Below are positions 8,442 to 16,215 of a stretch of 64,000 nucleotides of DNA, piece by piece. Each line of letters opens with the position of its first letter. The first letter of the stretch is position 1. The notes below the pieces were generated by a model. That model was given only the letters and a program-made list of their open reading frames with translations. It was not told the DNA's origin and made no database searches. The stretch is from Rhizobium sp. CSW-27 (GTDB taxonomy: Bacteria > Pseudomonadota > Alphaproteobacteria > Rhizobiales > Rhizobiaceae): NCBI RefSeq assembly GCF_018760785.1, contig NZ_JAHHZO010000002.1, positions 558,001-622,000 on the forward strand. The letters are read 5' to 3'. The translations under genes and the position numbers were made by a program.

Positions 8442-8625
8442 CCCCCCTCTGTCCTGCCGGACATCTCCCCCTCAAGGGGGGAGATCCGCAGGCTTTGACC
8501 GTTCTGCCAAACGCAGCCGCCGCTGGTGACCGTGCCGTTCGGCAAACGAACAATGGCTGGGAATGCGGGTGCGGCAATCCTATCTCCCCACTTGAGGGGG
8601 AGATGTCCGGCAGGACAGAGGGGGG
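8442..8625. repeat. Palindromic repeat pair (family B) in a gene-free gap
   Basis: The gap 8375-8796 between the cupin and the dihydropyrimidinase has no credible gene. It contains two inverted copies of one unit, 8442-8489 and about 8580-8625, reading CTGTCCTGCCGGACATCTCC on one side and its complement on the other, each with its own hairpin. A decayed third copy is visible near 8735-8765 (CCGACCGGGCAGAGGGGG). The arrangement, convergent ends outside and about 90 bases of unique sequence inside, matches other rhizobial intergenic mosaic repeats. Confidence 0.75.
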
Positions 8626-8796
8626 GAGCGCCGCGGCACGACACTGGCGGATCCCAGGCCGGGATGCGCCGCAGGAGCGCAAGCCCCAAGATCGGCTTTA
8701 CGGCGCGTGCACCAACCCCGTCTCCCGCCATCAGCGGAAGATGCCCGACCGGGCAGAGGGGGATCTGCAACGCGCGCACCGCCGTCATCGAACCGC

Positions 8797-10251
8797 TCAC
8801 ACGCCCGAAGCCGGAATGCCGGTGCGCTCCACCTTGCGCGGCGCCGTCAGTTCCTTCCAGGTGGAGAGCGCCTTGGACACAGCCGGGTAGGGTTCGCGCG
8901 CGACGAACTGGCCGTGGCCCTCACGGGTCTTGATGGCGCCGTCCTCGATCGCCACGAAACCGCGGGTCAGGGTGTAGCGCGGCAGGCCCTTCACCCTCTT
9001 GCCCTCGAAGACATTGTAATCGATGGCCGATTGCTGGGTCTTCGCGGTGATCGTCTTTTCCTTTTCCGGGTCCCAGACCACGAGATCGGCATCCGCGCCG
9101 ACCAGGATCGCGCCCTTCTTCGGGTAGACGTTGAGGATTTTCGCGATGTTGGTCGAGGTGACCGCCACGAACTCGTTCATGGTGATGCGGCCGGTCGCCA
9201 CGCCATAGGTCCACAGCATCGGCATGCGGTCTTCCAGGCCGCCGGTGCCGTTCGGGATCTTTCGGAAATCGCCGACGCCATAGCGTTTCTGGTCCGTGGT
9301 GAAAGCGCAATGGTCTGTGGCCACCACCTGAAGAGAGCCGGCGGCAAGACCAGCCCAGAGGCTGTCCTGGTGCTGCTTGTTGCGGAAGGGCGGGCTCATC
9401 ACGCGGCGGGCGGCGTGATCCCAGTCCGGGTTCGAATATTCGGTCTCGTCCAGCGTCAGGTGCTGGATCAGTGGCTCGCCGTAGACGCGCATGCCGTTCT
9501 GGCGCGCCCGGCGGATGGCTTCATGTGCCTGTTCGCAGGAGGTGTGCACCACATAGAGCGGTGCGCCCGCCATGTCGGCGATGATGATGGCCCGGTTGGT
9601 GGCTTCGCCTTCCACGGTCGCTGGCCTCGAATAGGCATGCGCTTCCGGGCCGTTATTGCCCTCATCCATCAGCCTGGCCTGCATGGCGGCGACCACATCG
9701 CCGTTTTCGGCATGCACCAGCGGCAGGGCGCCAAGCTCGGCACAGCGCGAAAACGAGGCGAACATCTCGTCGTCGTTCACCATCAGGGCGCCCTTGTAGG
9801 CCATGAAGTGCTTGAAGGTGTTGATGCCCTTTTCCTCAACCACCGTCTTCATGTCGTTGAACACCTGTTCGCCCCACCAGGTGACGGACATGTGGAAGGA
9901 ATAGTCGCAATTGGCGCGCGTCGCCTTGTTGTCCCAGCGCTTCAGCGCATCGAGCAGCGACTGGCCGGGATCGGGCAGACAGAAATCCACCACCATCGTC
10001 GTGCCACCGGCAAGCGCCGCCCGCGTGCCGCTTTCGAAGTCGTCGGCGGAATAGGTGCCCATGAACGGCATTTCGAGATGCACATGCGGATCGATCCCGC
10101 CCGGCATGACATAACAGCCGGTCGCATCGAGCACTGTATCGCCCGCAAGGTTCGGGCCGATCTCGATGATCTTGCCGCCGTCCACCTTCACATCGGCCTT
10201 GTAGGTGAGATCGGCGGTGACGATGGTGCCGTTCTTGATGACTGTGGTCAT
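8797..10251 (-). CDS. hydA: Dihydropyrimidinase (D-hydantoinase)
   Basis: Zinc amidohydrolase that opens the ring of dihydrouracil and dihydrothymine to N-carbamoyl-beta-amino acids, the second step of reductive pyrimidine breakdown. It has 484 residues, the family norm. Metal ligands are visible: H56 and H58 in GGIDPHVHLE, the Lys expected to be carboxylated in NTFKHFMAYK (K147), H180 in LVHAENG, H236 in VVHTSCE, and D313 in ATDHCAF. The ATG at 10251 has a GGGAGA ribosome site; longer in-frame versions would run into the repeat at 10297-10527. The substrates come from PreA/PreT (17528-20218) and the product goes to the amidohydrolase at 11172-12425. Hydantoin is an alternative substrate for this family. 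Confidence 0.95.
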   Translation of the reverse strand: MTTVIKNGTIVTADLTYKADVKVDGGKIIEIGPNLAGDTVLDATGCYVMPGGIDPHVHLEMPFMGTYSADDFESGTRAALAGGTTMVVDFCLPDPGQSLLDALKRWDNKATRANCDYSFHMSVTWWGEQVFNDMKTVVEEKGINTFKHFMAYKGALMVNDDEMFASFSRCAELGALPLVHAENGDVVAAMQARLMDEGNNGPEAHAYSRPATVEGEATNRAIIIADMAGAPLYVVHTSCEQAHEAIRRARQNGMRVYGEPLIQHLTLDETEYSNPDWDHAARRVMSPPFRNKQHQDSLWAGLAAGSLQVVATDHCAFTTDQKRYGVGDFRKIPNGTGGLEDRMPMLWTYGVATGRITMNEFVAVTSTNIAKILNVYPKKGAILVGADADLVVWDPEKEKTITAKTQQSAIDYNVFEGKRVKGLPRYTLTRGFVAIEDGAIKTREGHGQFVAREPYPAVSKALSTWKELTAPRKVERTGIPASGV

Positions 10252-10296
10252 GGTGTGTGTCTCTCCCGGAAATAATCTTGGCTTGTCACGGGCGTT

Positions 10297-10527
10297 CCCC
10301 CTCATCCGCCCTTCGGGCACCTTCTCCCCGAGGGGAGAAGGGAAAGTAGGCGCCGCAGGCGCTCCCTCTCTCACGGTCATGCGTCGCCGTGACGTGCATG
10401 AGCGATGGAAAAGGATTTGGTGTCGCAAGTTCAGCGAGTAGCGCGGTCAAGCATGGTCTCTGACGGTACAGCGCGCGCTCTCCCTTCTCCCCTTGGGGAG
10501 AAGGTGCCCGAAGGGCGGATGAGGGGG
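10297..10527. repeat. Composite repeat element, copy 1 (231 bp, inverted ends)
   Basis: The element is bounded by about 45-base inverted ends reading CCCCCTCATCCGCCC and its complement. Each end carries its own TTCTCCCC...GGGGAGAA hairpin. The core includes CACGGTCATGCG, GTGCATGAGCG, CGCAAGTTCAGC and GTCTCTGACGGTACAGCGCG. The same ends and the same core occur at 50570-50803, so this is a dispersed element about 230 bases long, not just isolated palindromes. It has no coding capacity. It lies between hydA and the second DUF559 gene. Confidence 0.85.
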
Positions 10528-10545
10528 CTGCACGGGCGAACCGCA

Positions 10546-10962
10546 TCATTTCTCTCTCCGATCTGCGGGCGAAAAACGGATGGTGTCGCAGCCTTCCGTC
10601 AGCCGCCCGTCCAGAACCGCCAGAATTGTTTCCAGCACGGCCAGACGCTCTCGCAGCACCTCATGATTCCAGAAACGGATGACGGAATAACCCTGGCTGT
10701 TCAGCCAGCGGGTCCGAACGATATCATGCAGGCTCTCCGCATGCTGGCTGCCGTCCAGTTCAACGACCAGCCCTTTTCCCCGGCAGAGGAAATCCACGAC
10801 ATAGGGGCCGAGGGGGATCTGGCGGGCAAATTTGTAGCCGTTCAGCCGGCGCGCGCGCAGGTCGCTCCAGAGGTAGTATTCCTCCTCTGTTTCCAACTGC
10901 CGGAGGTGCCTGGCCTGTGTGGTCTTGCCGAGGCGGCGTTTGGTGGCATGCTGCTTGTCCAT
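10546..10962 (-). CDS. DUF559 endonuclease-like protein between two repeat elements
   Basis: 138 residues of the DUF559 family (Vsr-like nuclease fold). The core motifs match the first copy at 6438-6821 in order: helical HLRQLETEEEYYLWSDLRAR, then FARQIPLGPYVVDFLC and LVVELDGSQHAE (catalytic-type D...ExD pattern), and a final VIRFWNHEVL. The two copies are diverged, so they are not a recent duplication. Start at the ATG at 10962; the ribosome site is poor, and in-frame codons upstream run through the repeat at 10971-11153. The gene is tightly enclosed by repeat elements on both sides (10297-10527 and 10971-11153). The biological role is unknown. Confidence 0.78.
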   Translation of the reverse strand: MDKQHATKRRLGKTTQARHLRQLETEEEYYLWSDLRARRLNGYKFARQIPLGPYVVDFLCRGKGLVVELDGSQHAESLHDIVRTRWLNSQGYSVIRFWNHEVLRERLAVLETILAVLDGRLTEGCDTIRFSPADRREK

Positions 10963-10970
10963 GCGCCTGG

Positions 10971-11153
10971 CCCCCTCATCCGACCCTGCGGGCCACCTTC
11001 TCCCCGCGGGGGAGAAGGGGTGTTTGCCGCCGAAGTTGTCATCCGACCTGATTGTTCTGCGGGTGCAAAGCTCAGTTCGTGTTGATGCCGGTGCAACAGG
11101 CTCCCTCCCTTCTCCCCGTCGGGGAGAAGGTGCCAGAAGGGCGGATGAGGGGG
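10971..11153. repeat. Composite repeat element, short variant (183 bp)
   Basis: It has the same type of inverted ends as the 231-bp element (CCCCCTCATCCG at 10971 and CGGATGAGGGGG ending at 11153, each followed inward by a TTCTCCCC/GGGGAGAA hairpin). The internal ~85 bases are different, containing CATCCGACCTGATTG and GTGTTGATGCCGGTGC. It separates the DUF559 gene from the amidohydrolase gene. Confidence 0.8.
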
Positions 11154-11171
11154 CCAGATGCACCGAAACAC

Positions 11172-12425
11172 TCACCCCACGATCTCCGCCGTCTCGACCA
11201 CCGCATGGAACAGCACGTCGCAGCCGGCAGCCGCCCAGTCCTTCGAAATCTCCTCGGCCTCGTTGTGCGAAAGCCCGCCCACGCAGGGGCAGAAGATCAT
11301 GGTGGAGGGGGCCACCTTGGCGGCCCAGCAGGCGTCGTGGCCAGCGCCGGAAATGATGTCCATGTGGCTGTAGCCCAGCTTGTCCGCAGCACTCCGCACC
11401 CGTTCCACCAGCACCGGATCGAAGGTCACCGGGTCGAAATGGCCGACGGCTTCCACGGAGCAGCCGACGCCGAGAGGCGCGCAGATCTTTGCCGCTTCCG
11501 CCTCGATCTTCGCGCGCATGCGATCGAGCTTTTCCTGGGAGGGCGTGCGCAGGTCGACGGTGAACACCACCTTGCCCGGCAGAACATTGCGCGAGTTGGG
11601 GGAGAAGAACACCTGGCCGACGCCTGCGACGGCGCCCGGCTGCTCCTCCATCGCAACCGCCTGCACCATTTCGATGATGCGCGACAGGGCAAGCCCGGCA
11701 TTCACCCGCAGGTTCATCGGTGTGGAGCCGGTATGGGCTTCCTTGCCGGTCAGGGTGAATTCCAGCCACCACAGGCCCTGGCAATGGGTGACGACGCCGA
11801 TCTGCTTCTCTTCCGCCTCCAGGATCGGGCCCTGTTCGATGTGATATTCGAAATAGGCGTGCATCTTGCGCGCGCCCACCTCTTCCTCGCCCAGCCAGCC
11901 GATGCGCTTCAGTTCCTCGCCATAGGTCTTGCCCTCGGGGTCCTTGCGGCCATAGGCATAATCCAGCGAATGCACGCCGGCGAACACGCCAGACGCCAGC
12001 ATGGCGGGCGCAAAGCGTGCGCCTTCCTCGTTGGCCCAGTTGGTTACGACGATCGGATGCTTCGTCTTGATGCCGAGGTCGTTCATGGTGCGGATGACCT
12101 CGAGGCCGGCCAGCACGCCGAGCACGCCATCATATTTGCCGCCCGTGGGCTGGGTGTCGAGATGGCTGCCGACATAGACGGGAAGCGCCTCCGGATCGGT
12201 GCCGGGGCGGGTCGCGAACATCGTTCCCATCTGGTCGACGCCCATGGTCAGGCCCGCCGCCTCGCACCACTTTTGGAACAGATGGCGGCCTTCGCCATCG
12301 GCATCCGTCAGCGTCTGGCGGTTGTTGCCGCCGGCAATGCCGGGGCCCACCTTGGCCATGTCCATCAGGGTTTCCCACAGCCTGTCGCCGTTCACGCGCA
12401 GGTTCTCGCCTGGTGCCGCCACCAT
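11172..12425 (-). CDS. Zn-dependent amidohydrolase: beta-ureidopropionase / allantoate amidohydrolase family
   Basis: M20-family amidase (AllC/HyuC/PydC type), 417 residues. It removes the carbamoyl group from N-carbamoyl-beta-alanine, or in related enzymes from allantoate or N-carbamoyl-L-amino acids. Two-zinc ligands are visible: the His in VYVGSHLDTQPTGG, the Asp in GGKYDGVLG, NWANEEGARFAPAM, and the C-terminal His pair in GAGHDACWAA and GGLSHNEAEEI. The lid domain carries GKEAHTGSTPM. Context (dihydropyrimidinase, PreA/PreT, RutR-like regulator) favours beta-ureidopropionase, the third step of reductive pyrimidine catabolism. Allantoate amidohydrolase cannot be excluded, because this window also has an allantoinase and a ureidoglycolate lyase without an obvious enzyme between them. 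Confidence 0.9.
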   Translation of the reverse strand: MVAAPGENLRVNGDRLWETLMDMAKVGPGIAGGNNRQTLTDADGEGRHLFQKWCEAAGLTMGVDQMGTMFATRPGTDPEALPVYVGSHLDTQPTGGKYDGVLGVLAGLEVIRTMNDLGIKTKHPIVVTNWANEEGARFAPAMLASGVFAGVHSLDYAYGRKDPEGKTYGEELKRIGWLGEEEVGARKMHAYFEYHIEQGPILEAEEKQIGVVTHCQGLWWLEFTLTGKEAHTGSTPMNLRVNAGLALSRIIEMVQAVAMEEQPGAVAGVGQVFFSPNSRNVLPGKVVFTVDLRTPSQEKLDRMRAKIEAEAAKICAPLGVGCSVEAVGHFDPVTFDPVLVERVRSAADKLGYSHMDIISGAGHDACWAAKVAPSTMIFCPCVGGLSHNEAEEISKDWAAAGCDVLFHAVVETAEIVG

Positions 12426-12555
12426 ACGTTCATTCCTTCATCTGTTTCAGCCGGGAGTGCTGATGTCCGGCTGCTGTTCCCTTGGGTCTTCGCGCCATCT
12501 TCTTCTGGCTTAGGGCCGCCCTGGGCTTGCCTTCGCCGGATGGGTCATCGATAAA

Positions 12556-12571
12556 TTGACCGATTGGTAAA
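12556..12571. promoter_or_regulatory. Putative RutR-type operator
   Basis: TTGACCGATTGGTAAA matches 12 of the 14 fixed positions of the RutR box TTGACCA-NN-TGGTCAA known from E. coli. It lies between the divergent amidohydrolase gene (start 12425) and the RutR-like gene (start 12717), where an autoregulated pyrimidine-responsive repressor would be expected to bind. The rest of the 291-base gap shows no gene. Confidence 0.6.
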
Positions 12572-12716
12572 AGCTTACAATTTCCACGGTGGCACTCAAG
12601 CGCAAAATCGTGACCGCGATGAAAAAATGAACAAGTTTCCGGCAGCGGTTTTGCCGGGGTAAATTTTGTGCACTTGCGATCCGTGCTAGGACACCGACAA
12701 GGAGAGACGACGGCAG

Positions 12717-13361
12717 ATGATTCCCAGGGCGGCAAAGACGCAGCGGCGCACGCGCATTCAGGAAGAGAAAGAGGAGAAAATCCTCGAGGCGGCGCTCGAC
12801 GTGTTTTCCGCCTATGGCTTCCGTGGTGCGACCATCGACCAGATCGCGGATGCCGCCGGCATGTCCAAGCCGAACCTGCTCTATTATTTCCGCACCAAGG
12901 AGGCGATCCACCGCACGCTTTTGGACCGCATGCTGTTTACCTGGCTGGAGCCGCTGCGCGCCTTCGATCCGGAGGGCAATCCCGAAAGCGAGATCCGCTC
13001 CTATATTCGCCGCAAACTGGAAATGTCGCGGGATTTTCCGCGCGAAAGCCGGCTGTTCGCCAATGAGATCATCCAGGGCGCGCCGCATATCGAGGATGAG
13101 CTGAGGGGGCCGCTGCGGGAACTGGTGGACGAGAAGGCACAGGTGATCCGCGCCTGGATCAAGGCCGGCAAGATCGCCAGATGCGATCCCTATCACCTGA
13201 TCTTCTCCATCTGGTCCACCACGCAGCATTATGCCGATTTCGACGTGCAGGTGCAGGCGGTGCTGGGCGACAAATCCGGCGAGGGCCGCTTCGAGGATGC
13301 GGCCCGTTTTCTGGAAACCCTGTTTCTGCGCGGACTGCAGGTGGAAAAGCCGGGCGCCTGA
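12717..13361 (+). CDS. rutR: TetR-family regulator, RutR-like
   Basis: One-component repressor of 214 residues. In E. coli, RutR binds uracil or thymine and releases its operators. The N-terminal helix-turn-helix is ILEAALDVFSAYGFRGATIDQIADAAGMSKPNLLYYFRTKEAIHRTLLD without the usual divergence from RutR. The ligand domain keeps the RutR-like SRLFANEIIQGAPHI and FSIWSTTQHYADFDVQV stretches. The gene is divergent from the beta-ureidopropionase-family gene, and a RutR-box-like site sits between them. This suggests that it controls the pyrimidine genes here and autoregulates. The family assignment is strong; the regulon is inference. Confidence 0.85.
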   Translation: MIPRAAKTQRRTRIQEEKEEKILEAALDVFSAYGFRGATIDQIADAAGMSKPNLLYYFRTKEAIHRTLLDRMLFTWLEPLRAFDPEGNPESEIRSYIRRKLEMSRDFPRESRLFANEIIQGAPHIEDELRGPLRELVDEKAQVIRAWIKAGKIARCDPYHLIFSIWSTTQHYADFDVQVQAVLGDKSGEGRFEDAARFLETLFLRGLQVEKPGA

Positions 13362-13367
13362 GCGCGC

Positions 13368-13670
13368 TCAGGGCTTGCGGCAGAAATGGCGGTCGAGCAC
13401 CGCCATCAGGTCCGCGACGGCTGCGTGGCGGATGGCGTAATACAGCACCCTGTGGTCGCGGCGAAAATCGACGATTCCCTCGTCCTTCAGCTTGCCGAGA
13501 TGCTGCGACATCGAGGTCTGGGCAATGCCCGTTTCCTCGATCAGCTGGCTGACGCTGCGCTCGCCCTTCATCAGTGCACACAGGATCAGCAGCCGATGCG
13601 GATTGGCCAGCCCCTTCAGAAAGCCTGCGACATCTTGAGCCATGGCCGGCATTTCCTCTGCGATTGCCAT
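13368..13670 (-). CDS. ArsR-family transcriptional regulator
   Basis: A 100-residue winged-helix repressor. The order is the N-terminal dimer helix (VAGFLKGLANPHRLLILCALMKG), the recognition helix (ISQ-like TSMSQHLGKLKDEGIV) and the wing (DFRRDHRVLYYAI). No CxC metal motif appears in the recognition helix, so a metal sensor is unlikely; a single Cys sits in LILCAL and another near the C-terminus (HFCRKP). It is divergent from the AhpD-like gene at 13751. The short gap has an imperfect inverted repeat (ATATCAT at 13701-13707 and ATGAATT at 13713-13719) that could be its operator. A redox or sulfur signal is plausible given the YeiH-type transporter nearby. Confidence 0.88.
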   Translation of the reverse strand: MAIAEEMPAMAQDVAGFLKGLANPHRLLILCALMKGERSVSQLIEETGIAQTSMSQHLGKLKDEGIVDFRRDHRVLYYAIRHAAVADLMAVLDRHFCRKP

Positions 13671-13750
13671 AGGGCCCTCTTTTCGATTTGTATTTTCTTG
13701 ATATCATAAAAACATGAATTGAGAAACCGCAAAAATGACCGGAGCGGAGC

Positions 13751-14095
13751 ATGGCCAAGGATTACAGGCAGATCACCAGGGATATCAGCGCCTATACCGC
13801 CGAGATGCGCAAGCTGACGCCGGATGCGATCAACGGCTTCTACGCCCTTTCCAAGGGCGCAACGGCAGAGGGGGCGCTGTCGAAGAAGACGAAGGAGCTG
13901 ATTGCGCTCGCCATCGGCATCACTCAGCGTTGCGATGGCTGCATCGGCTTTCACGTCAAGGCATTGAAGGATCTCGGGGCAACCCGCGAGGAGATCGGCG
14001 AGGTGGCCGCCATGTCCACCTATATGGGCGGCGGTCCGGCCCTGATGTATGCGGCGGATGCGCTGAGGGCTTGGGACCAGTTCAGCGAGACGTGA
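13751..14095 (+). CDS. AhpD-like / carboxymuconolactone decarboxylase family protein
   Basis: 114 residues of the CMD/AhpD family, peroxidase-like. The redox motif is visible as TQRCDGCIGFHVKALKDLGAT, i.e. CxxC followed three residues later by a His, the signature of alkylhydroperoxidase-type members. The start is set by family length and a GGAGC site upstream. It is divergent from the ArsR gene at 13368-13670 and probably its target. The gene ends 22 bases from the convergent end of the YeiH-type gene. The electron donor and peroxide substrate are not shown by sequence. Confidence 0.88.
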   Translation: MAKDYRQITRDISAYTAEMRKLTPDAINGFYALSKGATAEGALSKKTKELIALAIGITQRCDGCIGFHVKALKDLGATREEIGEVAAMSTYMGGGPALMYAADALRAWDQFSET

Positions 14096-14117
14096 GCCGG
14101 GCAGGAGGCGTGGCGGC

Positions 14118-15152
14118 TCAGAAGCCTGCCAGCCGCACCATGGCATAGCCGAAACCCGAGATGAACAGCCAGCCGAAGGCGCCGAGCGCGAGCGGGCGCA
14201 GCCCCTCGGCGGCCAGCTGCCGCATATGGGTCTGCAGGCCCATGGCGGCCAGCCCGCAGGAGAGCAGGAAGGTGCCGAGCAGATTGCCGTGACGCACGAG
14301 GTCGGCGGGGATGCTGACAAGGCTGTTCAGCGCCACCACGGCCAGGAATCCCAGCACGAACCACGGGAAGGGGGCCGTACCGCGCTCTTGCGTGCCGGTG
14401 TCCGGGCTGCGGAACAGGGTGAGTGCCAGCGTCAGAACCAGCGGCGCCAGCAGCACGACGCGGGCCAGCTTGGCAATGGTGCCGAACTGGCCGGCCACTT
14501 CGCCGCTCTGGAAGGTGGCGGCCACCACCTGCGCCACTTCGTGAATGGTGGCCCCCGACCAGACGCCATAGGCCATGGCATCAAGATGGAGCGGCGTTGC
14601 CAGAAGCGGATAGGCCAGCATGGAAAAGCTGCCGAAAATGGTTACGCAGGCCACCGCATAGGCCACGTCTTCCTGCCTGCCGCGAACGGCGGCATTGGCG
14701 GCAATCACGGCGGATGCGCCGCAGACGGAGGTCCCTGCCGCAATCAGCCCCGTCAGGCGCCGGTCGACGCCGAGCAGCCGGCCCATGGCCATGGTGGCGA
14801 CGAAACTTGCCGCCAGCGTGGCCGTGACGGTGGCAAGGCCCGGCAGGCCGAGCGACAGCAGTTGCGGCAGGGTGATCTGCAGGCCAAGCAGCACGATGCC
14901 GAGCCGCAGCAGCGGCTTCAGGGAAAAGCCGATGCCCGGCAGCAGCAGCCCGTGCGGGCGGCGGATATTGCCGATGACCATGCCGATCACGATGGAAAGA
15001 ATGAGCGGCGAAAGGGTCTGCAGGCCGGTGGCGGAGCGAAACAGCATGGCGGCGGTGGCAATCGCGCCCGTCAGCAGCAGGCCGGGAAGAGCCGGCATGT
15101 CGTGGCGCAGGCGGCTGGCCTTGTGTTCCAGATATCCGGTTTGGATGAACAT
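14118..15152 (-). CDS. YeiH-family (UPF0324) putative sulfate/sulfonate exporter
   Basis: Integral membrane protein of 344 residues with about ten transmembrane helices. Family hallmarks are LSPLILSIVIGMVIGN near the N-terminus, LLRLGIVLLGLQI, the glycine-rich AAGTSVCGASAVIAANAAV, and VWSGATIHEVAQVVAA. Annotated family function is a putative sulfate exporter, based mainly on context with taurine and sulfonate genes. The start is supported by an AGGAAG site. The gene is divergent from a YeiE-like LysR regulator (15262-16143) with a dyad operator in between. It lies tail-to-tail with the AhpD-like gene. Confidence 0.88.
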   Translation of the reverse strand: MFIQTGYLEHKASRLRHDMPALPGLLLTGAIATAAMLFRSATGLQTLSPLILSIVIGMVIGNIRRPHGLLLPGIGFSLKPLLRLGIVLLGLQITLPQLLSLGLPGLATVTATLAASFVATMAMGRLLGVDRRLTGLIAAGTSVCGASAVIAANAAVRGRQEDVAYAVACVTIFGSFSMLAYPLLATPLHLDAMAYGVWSGATIHEVAQVVAATFQSGEVAGQFGTIAKLARVVLLAPLVLTLALTLFRSPDTGTQERGTAPFPWFVLGFLAVVALNSLVSIPADLVRHGNLLGTFLLSCGLAAMGLQTHMRQLAAEGLRPLALGAFGWLFISGFGYAMVRLAGF

Positions 15153-15220
15153 GGCCTGCTTCCTGATCGAGTGGTTTGGTGTCTCCCGTTATGGCGGCGC
15201 GCTTCCCATCGTTCCAACAA

Positions 15221-15240
15221 ATTGATACGGTGGTTTCAAT
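15221..15240. promoter_or_regulatory. Dyad operator candidate for the LysR regulator
   Basis: ATTGATAC-GGTG-GTTTCAAT is an inverted repeat (7 of 8 arm positions pair). It is placed between the start codons of the YeiH-type gene and the divergent LysR gene, 21 bases before the latter. This position and shape fit a LysR-type recognition site. Confidence 0.5.
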
Positions 15241-15261
15241 CGACTTTGACGATGATAGATC

Positions 15262-16143
15262 ATGACGCTGGAGCAGCTCCGCATCTTTCTGGCTGTGGCC
15301 GAGCAGCAGCACATGACCCGGGCTGCCGAGCGGCTGCATCTCACCCAGTCTTCCGTCAGCGCAGCGATTGCCGCGCTCGAGGAGCGGCATGGGGTGAAGC
15401 TGTTCAATCGCGTCGGCCGGGGTATCGAGCTGACCGATGCGGGCCGGCTTTTCCTGCCGGAGGCGCGCAGCGTACTGGAGCGGGCAGGCGATGCGGCGCG
15501 GCTTCTCAAGGATCTGTCCGGAGCGCCCGCCGGGCAGCTTTCCGTGCATGCCAGCCAGACGGTTGCGAGCTACTGGCTGCCGTCCCGCCTCATCCGCTAC
15601 CACGAACGTCACCATCAGGTGGAACTGTCCATGCATGTCGGCAATACGCGGCAGGCCAGCCAAGCTGTGCTGGATGGTCGTGCGCATCTGGCCGTGGTGG
15701 AGGGGCGGGTGGATGAGCCGGCGCTGTCTGCCCGCAAGGTGGGCGAGGACCGGCTGGTGCTGGTGGTGGGCAGGCGTCACCGCTGGCGGCACATGCAGGG
15801 GCTTGCGCCCGCCGATCTTCTGGAAACCGGCTGGATTCACCGCGAGGAAGGCTCCGGAACCCGCGCGGCGCTGGAGGAGGAATTGCGCCGTCTCGGCATT
15901 TCGCCCGCCGATCTTCAGGTGGGGCTGGAACTGCCCTCCAATGAAGCGGTCATTGCCGCCGTGGAAGCAGGCACCAGTGCCGCCGTTCTATCGCTTCGTG
16001 CGGTGGAGGCGCATCTGGCGCAAGGCCGGCTGGCCATGCCGGATTTTCCGATGCCGACCCGGCCCTTCTTCCTGCTTCTGCATCGGGAGAGGCATGTCAC
16101 ACGCGCGATGAAGGCGATGGTGGATATTCTGGCCGAGGGGTGA
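15262..16143 (+). CDS. LysR-family regulator, YeiE/CysB-like
   Basis: 293 residues. The N-terminal winged helix reads MTLEQLRIFLAVAEQQHMTRAAERLHLTQSSVSAAIAALE without a break, followed by the linker helix and a periplasmic-binding-like effector domain from about residue 90 (LSVHASQTVASYWLPSRL...). The neighbourhood (divergent from a YeiH-type exporter) matches the yeiE/yeiH arrangement of enterobacteria, so control of that transporter by a small anion, such as sulfite, is a reasonable inference. Confidence 0.88.
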   Translation: MTLEQLRIFLAVAEQQHMTRAAERLHLTQSSVSAAIAALEERHGVKLFNRVGRGIELTDAGRLFLPEARSVLERAGDAARLLKDLSGAPAGQLSVHASQTVASYWLPSRLIRYHERHHQVELSMHVGNTRQASQAVLDGRAHLAVVEGRVDEPALSARKVGEDRLVLVVGRRHRWRHMQGLAPADLLETGWIHREEGSGTRAALEEELRRLGISPADLQVGLELPSNEAVIAAVEAGTSAAVLSLRAVEAHLAQGRLAMPDFPMPTRPFFLLLHRERHVTRAMKAMVDILAEG

Positions 16144-16215
16144 GGGGCGGACCCGGTCGCTGCCTTCGGCTTCCCCGGGGTCGCCCGCCGGCGGTTCCGG
16201 CAGTGCCTCAGTGTT

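Noticed and set aside
6860..11153. Repeated hairpins considered as a CRISPR array.
   Set aside because: Repeats are in inverted pairs, are self-complementary, and are not regularly spaced; no cas genes are present.
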